Of a stretch of 61,595 nucleotides of DNA, positions 25,530-33,867 are shown one piece after another; position 1 is the first letter of the stretch; each line of letters opens with the position of its first letter. The stretch is taken from NCBI GenBank assembly GCA_030637025.1, contig DAOVVV010000012.1, forward strand, positions 1-61,595, given 5' to 3'. The position numbers were made by a program, and so were the translations under genes. Below the pieces are notes generated by a model, which saw only the letters and a list, made by a program, of their open reading frames with translations, did no database searches and had not been told where the DNA came from. The stretch is from JAGLHV01 sp023143305 [NCBI: Clostridia bacterium]. Lineage in GTDB: Bacteria; CBDUZB01; JAGLHV01.

Positions 25530-27296
25530 ATGAAAAGGAAATATTTTTTGTTTTTGAAAACAGTATGGATTTTGGTAGGGGTTATGTGCTTGGGTTGTAT
25601 AAAAGCGGGAGCGGTGGGGACGCTGATTCCCCTTTCTTCAGCTACTTATAACGGAGGTAGCCAAGAAGATGCTTATTCTGTAGCTGTAGACGGAGATGGG
25701 AATGTTTTTGTTACCGGTACCCTTCAAAATGGAGCAAGTCTTGATTATTGTACTATAAAGTATAACAATGATTTGTCTTTAACACTCGCTTCGGTTGTTT
25801 TTAACGGTTCCGACAACAGAGATGACCGGGCTAGAGCAGTAGCCGTAGACGGGGACGGAAATATTTTTGTTACCGGGGAAAGTTATAGCGGAACAAATTT
25901 CGATTATTGTACTATCAAATATAACAATGACCTTTCCGTAATGCTGGCTTCGGCTACTTATCATGGTTCTATAAATGGATGGGAAAGGGCTTATGGATTA
26001 GCGATAGATAATACAGGGAATATTATTGTTACCGGACAAAATTGGAATGGGTTAAACCTGGATTATTGTACTATTAAATATAACAATGACCTTTCCGTAA
26101 TATTAGCTTCGGCTGTTTACGATAATTCCGGAGCTGATAATGCTTATGCGGTAGCTTTAGATACGGATGGAAATATTTTTGTTACCGGACAAAGCTGGGG
26201 TGGATCAAGTTATGATTATTGTACGGTTAAATATAACAGTGATCTTTCTGCAGTACTGGCTTCGACTACCTATGATGCTCCTGCAGGAGACTGGGATAGT
26301 GCTAAAGCAATAGACGTAGATAATGATGGAAATATTTTTGTTACCGGGACGTGTTCCGACGGAGTAATTTTTTATTGTTATACTGTAAAGTATAATAACG
26401 ATCTTTCTCTGGTGCTTGGTTCGGTTACTTATAATTGCCCTGTACCTGGTGATGATTCCGGCATGGGATTGACCATAGATTCGGGTGGAAATATTATTGT
26501 TGCCGGATATAGTTCTAATGGTGTAAATAATGATTATTTTAATTTCATCTATAACAATGATCTTTCCGTAATATTGGCTTCGGCTGTTTATGATAGTTCC
26601 GGAGCTGATAATGCTTATGCGGTAACTTTAGATGCAAACGGAAATATTTTTACTACCGGGTCTAGTTGGAGCGGTGGAGGTAATGATTATTTTACTATAA
26701 AATATAATGGTTCGCCGATGATTTCCTCTGTTTCTCCTACGGACGGAAATCATGGAGAAACCTTGGTATTTACTATAAACGGTTTAAATTTTTTTAGCGG
26801 AGCGAAAGTAGATTTTAGTGGTGAGGGAATAATAGTGAATTCCGTTAATTTTATAAATTCGACTCAAATTGAGGTAAATATTACTATTGTCCGGGGTGCT
26901 TTTTTAGGAGCGAGGGATATAACCGTTACTAATACCGATGATGTTAGTGCGACTCTATCAGCGGCATTTGAAGTCAGAGGATTATTATCAGGAGATGACG
27001 ATGAAATAGATGAAGTAAAGATTCAGGGAGGGGAGAACGGGTATGTAAGTTTTTCTAAAGGAGATGATGTTACAATTTATTTTAAAACTAGCGATCCCGG
27101 AGAGATTAAGCTAAAGGTTTATACCTTACGGGGGCAATTAGCATGGGAAGAAACTAAAGAAACCGATGGGGAGGAAGATTTTATTATTTGGGATGGGAAA
27201 AATACTGAGGGAACGGTTGTGGCTTCCGGGGTTTATGTGATTTTGATTGATGGTCCCGGGATAAACACTACTAATAAAATAGCTATTATAAAATAG
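25530..27296 (+). CDS. Secreted SBBP-type beta-propeller with IPT/TIG and FlgD-like C-terminal domains
   Basis: The 588-residue exported protein has a signal peptide, then about eight repeats of roughly 45-50 residues with the core AVDGDGNIFVTGxSxxGxNx followed by DYCTIKYNNDLS (SBBP/delta-60-like propeller, residues 35-390). An IPT/TIG Ig-like domain follows (PMISSVSPTDGNHGETLVFT, about 393-490), then a C-terminal FlgD-like Ig domain (IKLKVYTLRGQLAWEE, WDGKNTEGTVVASGVYVILI). FlgD-like tails of this kind are common at the ends of exported surface proteins in lineages with PorV. It is probably cell-surface. RBS AAAGGAGG. The repeats share long identical DNA words (TATAACAATGACCTTTCCGT), so recombination could change repeat number. 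Confidence 0.85.
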   Translation: MKRKYFLFLKTVWILVGVMCLGCIKAGAVGTLIPLSSATYNGGSQEDAYSVAVDGDGNVFVTGTLQNGASLDYCTIKYNNDLSLTLASVVFNGSDNRDDRARAVAVDGDGNIFVTGESYSGTNFDYCTIKYNNDLSVMLASATYHGSINGWERAYGLAIDNTGNIIVTGQNWNGLNLDYCTIKYNNDLSVILASAVYDNSGADNAYAVALDTDGNIFVTGQSWGGSSYDYCTVKYNSDLSAVLASTTYDAPAGDWDSAKAIDVDNDGNIFVTGTCSDGVIFYCYTVKYNNDLSLVLGSVTYNCPVPGDDSGMGLTIDSGGNIIVAGYSSNGVNNDYFNFIYNNDLSVILASAVYDSSGADNAYAVTLDANGNIFTTGSSWSGGGNDYFTIKYNGSPMISSVSPTDGNHGETLVFTINGLNFFSGAKVDFSGEGIIVNSVNFINSTQIEVNITIVRGAFLGARDITVTNTDDVSATLSAAFEVRGLLSGDDDEIDEVKIQGGENGYVSFSKGDDVTIYFKTSDPGEIKLKVYTLRGQLAWEETKETDGEEDFIIWDGKNTEGTVVASGVYVILIDGPGINTTNKIAIIK

Positions 27297-27444
27297 AAAT
27301 AATAAAAAAAATCCTTACAACCCCGGATGGGTGTTTATTGGAAATTTATGAAGGATAACAAATTAGATATGGAAGGATTTGGGACAGAATGAATTTATCT
27401 GATTTAGACCCGTTTTTATTTAAGGTTTTATTTTTATAATATGA

Positions 27445-27645
27445 TAACTTGGGAGATGCAAGCAGCCATTTTGAAATCTTCAGTTTGGTTCTGCGTATTG
27501 GCCTTCCATTGGTTTGTGCTCAGGCACGGTGAGGGTTCAACTCCCTAAAAAAGTTCTGTCTCTGAGGGTCAGCTTATGCAGCCAAATCAATAGCTTTGCA
27601 GGTTAAGACCTTCGCTATTGATTGGTAACCCTTGGAGGTAGAGCT
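27445..27645 (+). ncRNA. Candidate structured RNA of unknown class
   Basis: In a 527-base gap, about 200 bases of higher G+C can fold into two domains. Domain 1 is closed by AACTT-GGGAG (27445-27454) with CTCCC (27540-27544) and AAGTT (27550-27554). Domain 2 has a 10-base-pair stem AATCAATAGC/GCTATTGATT (27584-27593/27613-27622) with an inner AGGT/ACCT and an outer GGGT/ACCC. It is also readable as a 30-codon hydrophobic peptide from 27455, but the RBS abuts the ATG. I do not recognise it as 6S, SRP, RNase P, tmRNA or a known riboswitch. The strand is assumed. Confidence 0.35.
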
Positions 27646-27693
27646 TATTATAAAGAAATTAATAATTTTGCAAAATAGCTTTTTATCTTTTTT

Positions 27694-27765
27694 GCCTGTC
27701 CTCTCCGCCTCATCCTCCGCCTCAGGCGGAGCGGAATGACCCGCCTTAAGGACTGGCGGACAGGC
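27694..27765. repeat. GC-rich nested palindrome (REP-like element)
   Basis: GCCTGTCC (27694) pairs with GGACAGGC (27758) around inner palindromes CTCCGCC/GGCGGAG and CCGCC/GGCGG. Similar words recur at 34791-34910. This is typical of REP/BIME elements mobilised by RAYT transposases, whose relics are seen at 0.5 and 2.5 kb. Confidence 0.65.
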
Positions 27766-27767
27766 AG

Positions 27768-27814
27768 AATATTATATTTTGCAGAAGTCTAATAAAGAAA
27801 TTGTAAAAGGAGGA
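27768..27814 (+). repeat. Repeat shared with the 33.8 kb intergenic
   Basis: The phrase GAATATTATATTTTGCAGAA, followed by GTCTAA and a GTAAAAGGAGG ribosome binding site, recurs at 33815-33862. It lies just upstream of the slipin gene here and of the cyclophilin gene there, so both leaders descend from one sequence. Confidence 0.6.
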
Positions 27815-27823
27815 AAATCGTAA

Positions 27824-28618
27824 ATGGCGCCTTTAATTATTACAAGTGTTATTTTAATTTTTATTATTAAGGTCTTGTATTTTAAAAGGATTACTATCTT
27901 TGAGTATGAAAGAGGATTGAAATATTCAAAGGGTAAATTCAAAAAAATTCTGAATCCCGGTCAATATTGGATTTTTACTTATTCCACCAGTATTAGAAAA
28001 GTTGATATAAGGCCTAAATTTGTATCGATAACCGGGCAGGAGATAATAAGTGCGGATAGTATTACTTTGAAAATTAGTATTGCTGCGAAATATGAAATAA
28101 TAAAACCTGATATTGCTGTTAACCATTCGGAAAATTATCAGGAAGCATTTTATTTAATATTACAATTAGCTTTGAGAGAAATTATTGGATTGGCAAAAAT
28201 TGATGAAGTTTTAGAAAAACGTAATTTATTTGGTGAAAAACTTATGCAGCTTACTACAACAAAAGTTGAAGAATTAGGCTTGAAACTATTATCGGTAAAC
28301 ATTAAAGATATTATGTTTCCCGGTGAATTAAAGAAAATGTTTGCTCAGGTAGTTAAAGCCCGGAAAGAGGGATTGGCGGCATTAGAAAAAACAAGGGGTG
28401 AAACGGCAGCATTGAGAAATCTGGTTAATGCGGCTAAGATGATAGAAAACAACCCAAATTTGATGCAATTAAGATTATTACAACTGATAGGGGAATCATC
28501 AGGGAATACTGTTGTTTTAGGTTCTTCCCCGGTGGTTGCACCTTTGCCGGTAAAGAATAAAAAAATTGGTAAGTCTAAAATTGAGAAATTAAAAAAGGCT
28601 AAAAAAGAGGAAGAATAA
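27824..28618 (+). CDS. Slipin-type SPFH/band-7 membrane protein
   Basis: The 264-residue protein has an N-terminal membrane anchor (residues 2-17) and an SPFH domain (about 25-185): FEYERGLKYSKGKFKKILNPG, VDIRPKFVSITGQEIISADS, LREIIGLAKIDEVLEKRN, LGLKLLSVNIKDIMFPGE. This matches the slipin branch. It ends in a Lys/Glu-rich tail. Slipins scaffold membrane microdomains and often pair with NfeD proteases; no NfeD is adjacent. RBS AAAGGAGG. Confidence 0.9.
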   Translation: MAPLIITSVILIFIIKVLYFKRITIFEYERGLKYSKGKFKKILNPGQYWIFTYSTSIRKVDIRPKFVSITGQEIISADSITLKISIAAKYEIIKPDIAVNHSENYQEAFYLILQLALREIIGLAKIDEVLEKRNLFGEKLMQLTTTKVEELGLKLLSVNIKDIMFPGELKKMFAQVVKARKEGLAALEKTRGETAALRNLVNAAKMIENNPNLMQLRLLQLIGESSGNTVVLGSSPVVAPLPVKNKKIGKSKIEKLKKAKKEEE

Positions 28619-28694
28619 AGATGTGTTGAGAAAAACAAGTTACGGGGAAATAAATCCGATACCCTTCGTCTTCCTGTGGTCGTTCAGGGTCAAT

Positions 28695-28739
28695 TCGACT
28701 ACAGAGTTTTTGTCAGCGGTCTGAAAAAACTCTAAGTCG
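28695..28739. terminator. Long perfect hairpin between slipin and metallopeptidase genes
   Basis: CGAC, then AGAGTTTTT, CAG, a CGGT loop, CTG, AAAAACTCT and GTCG form a 45-base foldback. There is no downstream T tract, so it may be a mobile palindromic element or an mRNA processing signal and not a simple terminator. Confidence 0.5.
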
Positions 28740-28759
28740 CATTGAAATTAAACAAACAA

Positions 28760-29125
28760 ATGGATAAAATAACTTTTGAGAGATTAATAAACACTTCCCT
28801 GGAGAATTTGCCGGAAAAATTTCTCCGTAAAATGGAAAATATTATAATCGTAGTCGAAGATCTTCCTTCCCGGGAGGTAATGCTACAATTTGGGGTGAAA
28901 AATCCCCGGCATCTTCTGGGATTATATCATGGGGTACCACTGAGAAGTAGGGGAGTAAGGTATGGTAATGTTTTACCGGACAAGATATCAATATATAAAA
29001 AATCCATAGAAGCCTTATGTCGAACAGAAGAGGAAATATCGCTGAAAGTACGAGAGGTGGTAATGCACGAAATCGGGCATTATTTTGGTATGAGTGAGGA
29101 AGAACTGAGGAACGCAAAAATATAA
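28760..29125 (+). CDS. Small zincin-like metallopeptidase (MMP-like, HEIGHYFG)
   Basis: The 121-residue protein begins FERLINTSLENLPEKF, has LGLYHGVPLRSRG, and ends with the zinc motif EVVMHEIGHYFGMSEEELR (HExxH at about residue 108). This is the family of minimal possum/MMP-like zinc metallopeptidases, cytoplasmic and of unknown substrate. I choose ATG 28760, where the family begins; a TTG at 28742 in the same frame is possible. Neither has a clear ribosome binding site. Confidence 0.85.
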   Translation: MDKITFERLINTSLENLPEKFLRKMENIIIVVEDLPSREVMLQFGVKNPRHLLGLYHGVPLRSRGVRYGNVLPDKISIYKKSIEALCRTEEEISLKVREVVMHEIGHYFGMSEEELRNAKI

Positions 29126-29193
29126 GAGGGGTATATAAAAAAAATATAAAAGTTTTTTATCGATAGAGTGGTAAAAAAGACAGGATGTATATA

Positions 29194-29757
29194 ATGAATA
29201 AAAAAAAATTTATATTAGGAATTTTTATTACTGTTTTGGGTGGGGTTATTATGATAGTTAGTATGGTTCTGGGAATAGTTACTGTTGCTAAAGGATTGTA
29301 TGAGGATGTCTATGTTTTTCCAGTAACTTTGTCTATTTCTACGGAAAATTTAAAAACAAATTCCTTTACTGCAAAAAAAGGGAAGGGATTTTCTCTTTGG
29401 TTAAAAGTTCCCGACAGAAGAATGGAAAACAAAGATTTTCAAATTAGTGGTTCTTTTATTAATCAAAAAGCTGAGGTAATTGGCGATTTTAAAGAAAATT
29501 TTAAATTAGGATATCTTCGAAACAGTTTTGGCCGTGGGCAGTATTATAAATTAGGTGTTTGTCGTTTTGAAAGGGATTTTCAGGGGTGGATAAATTATAC
29601 AATAGGTGGTAAATGGAGTCCTCCCTATAATGGTTTTTTGGTAATAAGACAGCGGAAATCCTTTTCATTCCCAGTAAGGGAGATAGGTGTTTTTGGGGTA
29701 GGAATTTTATTGTTTATCATAGGCGTCGGAACGGTTGTAAAAAATAGGGTTGGTTGA
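29194..29757 (+). CDS. Membrane protein with two terminal helices and a beta-rich exported loop
   Basis: I do not recognise the family. The 187-residue product has a hydrophobic helix at about 8-32 and another at about 160-182. The intervening 125 residues look beta-rich and extracytoplasmic (VYVFPVTLSISTENLKTNSF, YLRNSFGRGQYYKLGVCRFE, GGKWSPPYNGFLVI). The start is taken as the second ATG because AGGA sits 8 bases before it. It has no operon partner within 100 bases. Confidence 0.6.
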   Translation: MNKKKFILGIFITVLGGVIMIVSMVLGIVTVAKGLYEDVYVFPVTLSISTENLKTNSFTAKKGKGFSLWLKVPDRRMENKDFQISGSFINQKAEVIGDFKENFKLGYLRNSFGRGQYYKLGVCRFERDFQGWINYTIGGKWSPPYNGFLVIRQRKSFSFPVREIGVFGVGILLFIIGVGTVVKNRVG

Positions 29758-29775
29758 GAATGAACATAAAACAAA

Positions 29776-29805
29776 TTGACAAGTAGAGGACGATTAATAT
29801 ATAAA
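29776..29805 (+). promoter_or_regulatory. Promoter of the 29.9 kb surface protein
   Basis: TTGACA (29776-29781), an 18-base spacer, then TATAAA (29800-29805). The 5' leader of about 95 bases contains no GEMM motif, unlike the leader of the paralogous subunit cluster at 35.4 kb. Confidence 0.5.
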
Positions 29806-29907
29806 TATATTGTGAAAAACAGGAATGGGTTATTAGGGAACACTTTTTTTTTAGATGTGTAATAGAGTGAAAGAATATATTAAAAAGGGGAGAAAGACGG
29901 GGTTAAA

Positions 29908-30399
29908 ATGAAGAAAGGATTAAAAGTGTTATTTATGCTTGTTTTTATATTTACAATAAAGGGGATAGTAATAGCATCTAATATGGCTAGCCATCAGGTA
30001 ACAATTAATATAGTTGCTGTTGATGAATTAATTATTTCGGGGGGGAATGTCACCCTGGCTGTTGATTCGTCAATTGAAGAAAATCCATTGAAGGATGTTA
30101 GTGATAATGCTTGCGCTCTTGATTGGATGACTAATTCCGCTACAAATAAAAAAATTACCGGGCAGTTGGATTCTGATTATTCCTGCGGTATTTCATTAGC
30201 AGTAAATGTTGGTGTTGCCGGTGGTAATAGCGTTAGCACAGGAGAGCAAACACTTATTAGTGGAAATGCTGTGGATATTGTTACCGGAATGCATAGTGAA
30301 AATGTTGGGGGTAGTATCATTGGTTATACAATGTCTGCACTTGCAGATTTTCCCGGCAGTGAGACCAGGGCAGTTATTTACACCATTACCGACTATTAG
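29908..30399 (+). CDS. Secreted beta-rich subunit, distant paralogue of the 36-37 kb pair
   Basis: The 163-residue exported protein has a signal peptide (about 1-23) and shares its whole length with the two subunits at 36.1 and 36.9 kb: HQVTINIVAVDELIISGGNV, CALDWMTNSATNKKITGQLD, VAGGN and DIVTGMHSENVGG with a final TRAVIYTITDY. The Ser/Thr/Val-rich repeats suggest a beta-sandwich fimbrial or matrix subunit. It is separate from the c-di-GMP cluster and has its own promoter. No WxL or sortase motif is present. Function inferred only from the paralogues' context. Confidence 0.7.
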   Translation: MKKGLKVLFMLVFIFTIKGIVIASNMASHQVTINIVAVDELIISGGNVTLAVDSSIEENPLKDVSDNACALDWMTNSATNKKITGQLDSDYSCGISLAVNVGVAGGNSVSTGEQTLISGNAVDIVTGMHSENVGGSIIGYTMSALADFPGSETRAVIYTITDY

Positions 30400-30449
30400 A
30401 AAAATGAAATGGTAACTATAATTTTTAATTATTTTTTAGGGAGAAAAAA

Positions 30450-31013
30450 ATGAGATTACAGAAAAGTGAAAATGTTATTTATGAATTGCGGCCGGAAGCA
30501 AACGTTTTAAAAATTTGGTTTTTTACCAAATGTTTGCCTATTGCTTTTGTAGGAGGATTTTTGAGCTTCTGGTGTTTTGGTTTTTTTGGCGGGATGGTTG
30601 CTGTGGCTATAAAGTCGGATTCTCCCTGGCCGATTATAGCCGGTGGTATTGTCGCCATTATTGCTATTCCTGTTCTTTTGGTTTTAGGATTAATTTATTG
30701 CCGTTATCTTCGGCAGACTTATGTTTATTATATTACCAATCAACGTTGTGTTTTCCACGGTGGAATTGTCAGAAGGGTTGAACGTTCTGTTCCTTATCAC
30801 AAAATTACCGATGTGGAGATGAGTCAGAATATTATTGAGAGAATCCTTGGAATTTCCACTGTTAAGATTTTTACCCCGGGAACAGGAAGCATGATGGTTT
30901 CTCCTTTTGGAGGACAACGCGCAGAAATAGCTTTTGAAGGACTTAAAGATAATGAAACTCCTGCGGCAGCTATTAATGAAATATTAAGAAAGTTTAGATC
31001 AACAGGGGAGTAA
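30450..31013 (+). CDS. Bacterial PH-domain (YdbT/bPH2-like) membrane protein
   Basis: The 187-residue protein has two hydrophobic helices (about 30-80) followed by a bPH2 domain: YVYYITNQRCVFHGGIVRRV, SVPYHKITDVEMSQNIIERI and LGISTVKIFTPG. These proteins sit in the inner membrane with a cytoplasmic PH-like fold. It begins a run of same-strand genes (30.45-34.6 kb), 54 bases ahead of the ABC ATPase. Confidence 0.9.
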   Translation: MRLQKSENVIYELRPEANVLKIWFFTKCLPIAFVGGFLSFWCFGFFGGMVAVAIKSDSPWPIIAGGIVAIIAIPVLLVLGLIYCRYLRQTYVYYITNQRCVFHGGIVRRVERSVPYHKITDVEMSQNIIERILGISTVKIFTPGTGSMMVSPFGGQRAEIAFEGLKDNETPAAAINEILRKFRSTGE

Positions 31014-31067
31014 TATTTTATCCGGAACAGTGGTTTTTAAGTTTATTTAGTAAGAAAACGGGATGAT

Positions 31068-31826
31068 ATGGAAAAAAATAAAACGATAATAAACATTGAG
31101 CAGGTAACTAAGAAATATTTTCAGGAAAAATTCTTTTTTAAAAAAAGAGAGATTGTAGCTATTAGCAATCTTAGTTTACAAATTAAGCAAGGTGAAATAT
31201 TCGGTTTGATTGGACCAAATGGTTCCGGTAAAACGACAATTATGAATATGATTATTGGTTATATTAAACCAACTACCGGGGTTATAGATGTTTTTAACCA
31301 AAGAGTTAACAGTAATTGTTTGAACGATTTTAGGGAGAAACTGGGATATTTACCGGAAGGTAATACTTTACATGATTATTTTAGAGTAGAAGACTTATTG
31401 GATTTTTATGGTTCGTTTTTTAAATTAACCGATAAGCAAAAAAAAGAAAGGATAAATGTTCTCCTGGAGGAACTGGGACTGGAGCATAAAAGAAAAGAGA
31501 TTGTAAAGAATTTATCAATTGGCCAAAAGCGTGCACTTGGTTTGGCTCAGTCGTTAATTAATGATCCGGAATTGCTTATATTGGATGAACCAACTGTTTA
31601 TCTTGATCCGGTAATTTTAAACCGGTTCCGGTCGATGCTGATTAAGTTAAAAGAAAGGGGTAGAACTGTTTTTTTGTCTTCCCATATCCTTTCCGAGGTA
31701 GAAAAAGTATCTGATAGAGTAGCTATAATAAACAAAGGTAAATTAGTAGCTTTGAAACATACTCGGGAATTAACCCGACAGGGGTCACTGGATAAAGAAT
31801 TTTTGAGATTAATCGGTGTTGAATGA
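31068..31826 (+). CDS. ABC transporter ATPase
   Basis: The 252-residue ATPase has Walker A GPNGSGKTT, Q-loop YLPEG, signature LSIGQKRALGLAQ, Walker B LLILDEPTVYLD and the H-loop SSHILSEV. The order and C-terminal region are of the ABC-2/DrrA-like type that drives export. The signature is SIGQ instead of SGGQ, a mild variation. It lies 9 bases before its permease and 54 after the PH-domain gene. Substrate unknown. Confidence 0.95.
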   Translation: MEKNKTIINIEQVTKKYFQEKFFFKKREIVAISNLSLQIKQGEIFGLIGPNGSGKTTIMNMIIGYIKPTTGVIDVFNQRVNSNCLNDFREKLGYLPEGNTLHDYFRVEDLLDFYGSFFKLTDKQKKERINVLLEELGLEHKRKEIVKNLSIGQKRALGLAQSLINDPELLILDEPTVYLDPVILNRFRSMLIKLKERGRTVFLSSHILSEVEKVSDRVAIINKGKLVALKHTRELTRQGSLDKEFLRLIGVE

Positions 31827-31835
31827 GGAATAAAG

Positions 31836-32627
31836 ATGCTCGATAGAATTAAAATAATTTATTTAATAGCTAAAAATGTGTTCAAGGCATCCTTACGGGA
31901 TAGAGTAATGTACGGACTTGTGTTTCTTTCTTTATTGTTTATTTCTATGGCTCATTTGCCTTTTGTGCTAAAGGAAATTCCGGGTTTTAAAGGGGAAATA
32001 CCGCTTAATATGGCTATTCAGATAGGTTTCTTTTTTATAACTATTTTCATGTTTTTGATAGTAGTTTTTGTATCTTTAGGAATACTACAGGACCAGTTGG
32101 AATCCGGTAAAATGCTATTGATCTTGTCTAAACCAATAAGAAGAGGGGAGGTACTCCTGGGAATTAATCTGGGACTGGTAGAGATACTTTTCTTAAATTG
32201 GTTGGTAATTACCGGTGGACTATGGTTAACCGCTTTTATTCATACCGGGCAGTTAAACCTTAATATATTTTTAGGGATGGGGGTTATTTTTTTGATGGCT
32301 GTTCTTTTTTTGTCACTTATAATAACCATATATACTTTTATTCCTTCCGGTTTGAGCGGTCTTTTAGCCTTTTTAGTCTTCCTGGGTAGTTTTGGAGCTG
32401 CTAATGCAATACATTTAACCCGGTGGATGGATTATCCCCTTTTACTAAACTCCACTAAAATTATTATTAAATGTTTCCCCAGGGTAGTTCCCTTATTGGC
32501 AGTTTCTATGAAAACATTGGGAATGATATCAATAGAGGTAAATTTTGTAGCGCCTATAGTGCATACTTTAATTTCTATAATTATTTTTAATTTGGTTGCA
32601 TTTTTTAAATTTAATCAGATAAAATAA
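31836..32627 (+). CDS. ABC-2-type transporter permease
   Basis: The 263-residue integral membrane protein has six predicted helices, an N-terminal amphipathic helix (DRIKIIYLIAKNVFKASLRD) and the ABC-2 hallmark LESGKMLLILSKPIRRGEVLLG between helices 2 and 3. It pairs with the ATPase immediately upstream. A copper/NosY-like or gliding-type permease is possible; specificity cannot be assigned. Confidence 0.9.
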   Translation: MLDRIKIIYLIAKNVFKASLRDRVMYGLVFLSLLFISMAHLPFVLKEIPGFKGEIPLNMAIQIGFFFITIFMFLIVVFVSLGILQDQLESGKMLLILSKPIRRGEVLLGINLGLVEILFLNWLVITGGLWLTAFIHTGQLNLNIFLGMGVIFLMAVLFLSLIITIYTFIPSGLSGLLAFLVFLGSFGAANAIHLTRWMDYPLLLNSTKIIIKCFPRVVPLLAVSMKTLGMISIEVNFVAPIVHTLISIIIFNLVAFFKFNQIK

Positions 32628-32699
32628 AAAATGCATACAGTGAATTATTAAAGAGCATCAAGTTAGCTAAAATTAAAAAACGAGGAGGCAAAGTATCCG

Positions 32700-33797
32700 G
32701 TGGTTAATAAAAGTTGTATCATTAAATTACTAATTATTTTATTTTTATGTTCGGGTATTTGTACCGGTGTAGAAGAAAAATCATCTATTGATAAAGAAAA
32801 ACTTAAAAAACGTGTAGAATTGTTTTTAAAAGAAAATAATGTTACCCTGAGACGGAATGTAGAGGATGTTTTTTTATTGGCGGAAATTTATGAAAAAGAG
32901 GGGAAAGATAAAGATGCTATGTTTCTTTATCAGGAAGGATTGAGAGTCAATAGTTGGCGTTTGGATTATCAATTTAAGCTGGCACAGCTTATGTATAAGT
33001 ATGGGGATAAAAAACAGGCAGTAGAAAAAGTAAAGATCGTAAGTCAATATGCAGAAGATGAAGGGCTTTTGATAAAGGCGGAAGAATTTCTTTTTAACCT
33101 GGGGATGAACCCGGTTAAAAGTATAAATAAAACAGAAAGGAAATTGATTAAAGATCAGGAAATAGTTTTAGTTCCTATAGGGAAAGTGAATAAGTATCTT
33201 TTATCGGAAGTAAAACATAAACTGCAGGAAAAAATGGGTATAAGTTATTCTGTTATGGAAGAGGAAATTGACCCTGGAAAGTTTGACCGCAGTTATTTGG
33301 ATAAATATACGATAGATACAAAGAGGAAGTTACTGGTTAGCTTTTTGAGGTTAATCCCTGAACAGAACAAAAGGTTTGAAGAATTGGAAAATCAAGGACA
33401 ATTTAATGCTTCACGTTTAATTTTAGAACTAAAGGATAACTATATAATTGAGAAAGTTTCTAAGGTTAAAGGCTATCTGGGAATAACCCGGAAAGATATT
33501 TTTAATGGAAATAGTAATTTTCTTTTTGGTTGGGCCGGGAAAGACTACGGGGTAATGTCTTATCATCGCTTTTTAGCAACATTTAATCAGGAACCGCCTA
33601 ACCGTTCAAGGTTATGTGATCGTATAGTAAAACAAGGGGTATCCAGTTCGTTTTTTATTCTGGGTATTCCTCGCTGTACGAATCCTACCTGTATTAGGTC
33701 TTATCCCCATAATTTAACCGAACATGACCATAAAGGCATGGAATTATGTCCCTGGTGCCGGGAACAATTAAAGCTTATATTAGATAGAAAAAGATAA
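32700..33797 (+). CDS. Exported TPR protein with a catalytically dead archaemetzincin domain
   Basis: The 365-residue product starts with a signal peptide (KLLIILFLCSGICTG), then TPR-like helices (about 40-120). From about 155 it follows the archaemetzincin (M54) pattern: GYLGITRKDIF, then NSNFLFGWAGKDYGVMS. At the active site the family has HExxHxxGxxHC; here the aligned residues 315-326 are SSSFFILGIPRC, so all three zinc His and the Glu are missing. The four structural-zinc Cys remain (C326, C331, C350, C353). It is therefore a pseudoprotease, probably a binding or chaperone protein in the periplasm. Starts at GTG after GAGGAGG. Confidence 0.8.
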   Translation: MVNKSCIIKLLIILFLCSGICTGVEEKSSIDKEKLKKRVELFLKENNVTLRRNVEDVFLLAEIYEKEGKDKDAMFLYQEGLRVNSWRLDYQFKLAQLMYKYGDKKQAVEKVKIVSQYAEDEGLLIKAEEFLFNLGMNPVKSINKTERKLIKDQEIVLVPIGKVNKYLLSEVKHKLQEKMGISYSVMEEEIDPGKFDRSYLDKYTIDTKRKLLVSFLRLIPEQNKRFEELENQGQFNASRLILELKDNYIIEKVSKVKGYLGITRKDIFNGNSNFLFGWAGKDYGVMSYHRFLATFNQEPPNRSRLCDRIVKQGVSSSFFILGIPRCTNPTCIRSYPHNLTEHDHKGMELCPWCREQLKLILDRKR

Positions 33798-33867
33798 GGA
33801 GGAATGGGCAGGAAGAATGTATTATTTTGCAGAAGTCTAAGAAATATTTTATAAAAGGGAGGTAAGT

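Noticed and set aside
27527-27549. tRNA-like T arm (AGGG-TTCAACT-CCCT)
   Set aside because: The loop fits TTCRANY, but no acceptor stem, D arm or anticodon arm can be placed at tRNA spacing, and CTCCC is better paired with GGGAG at 27450.
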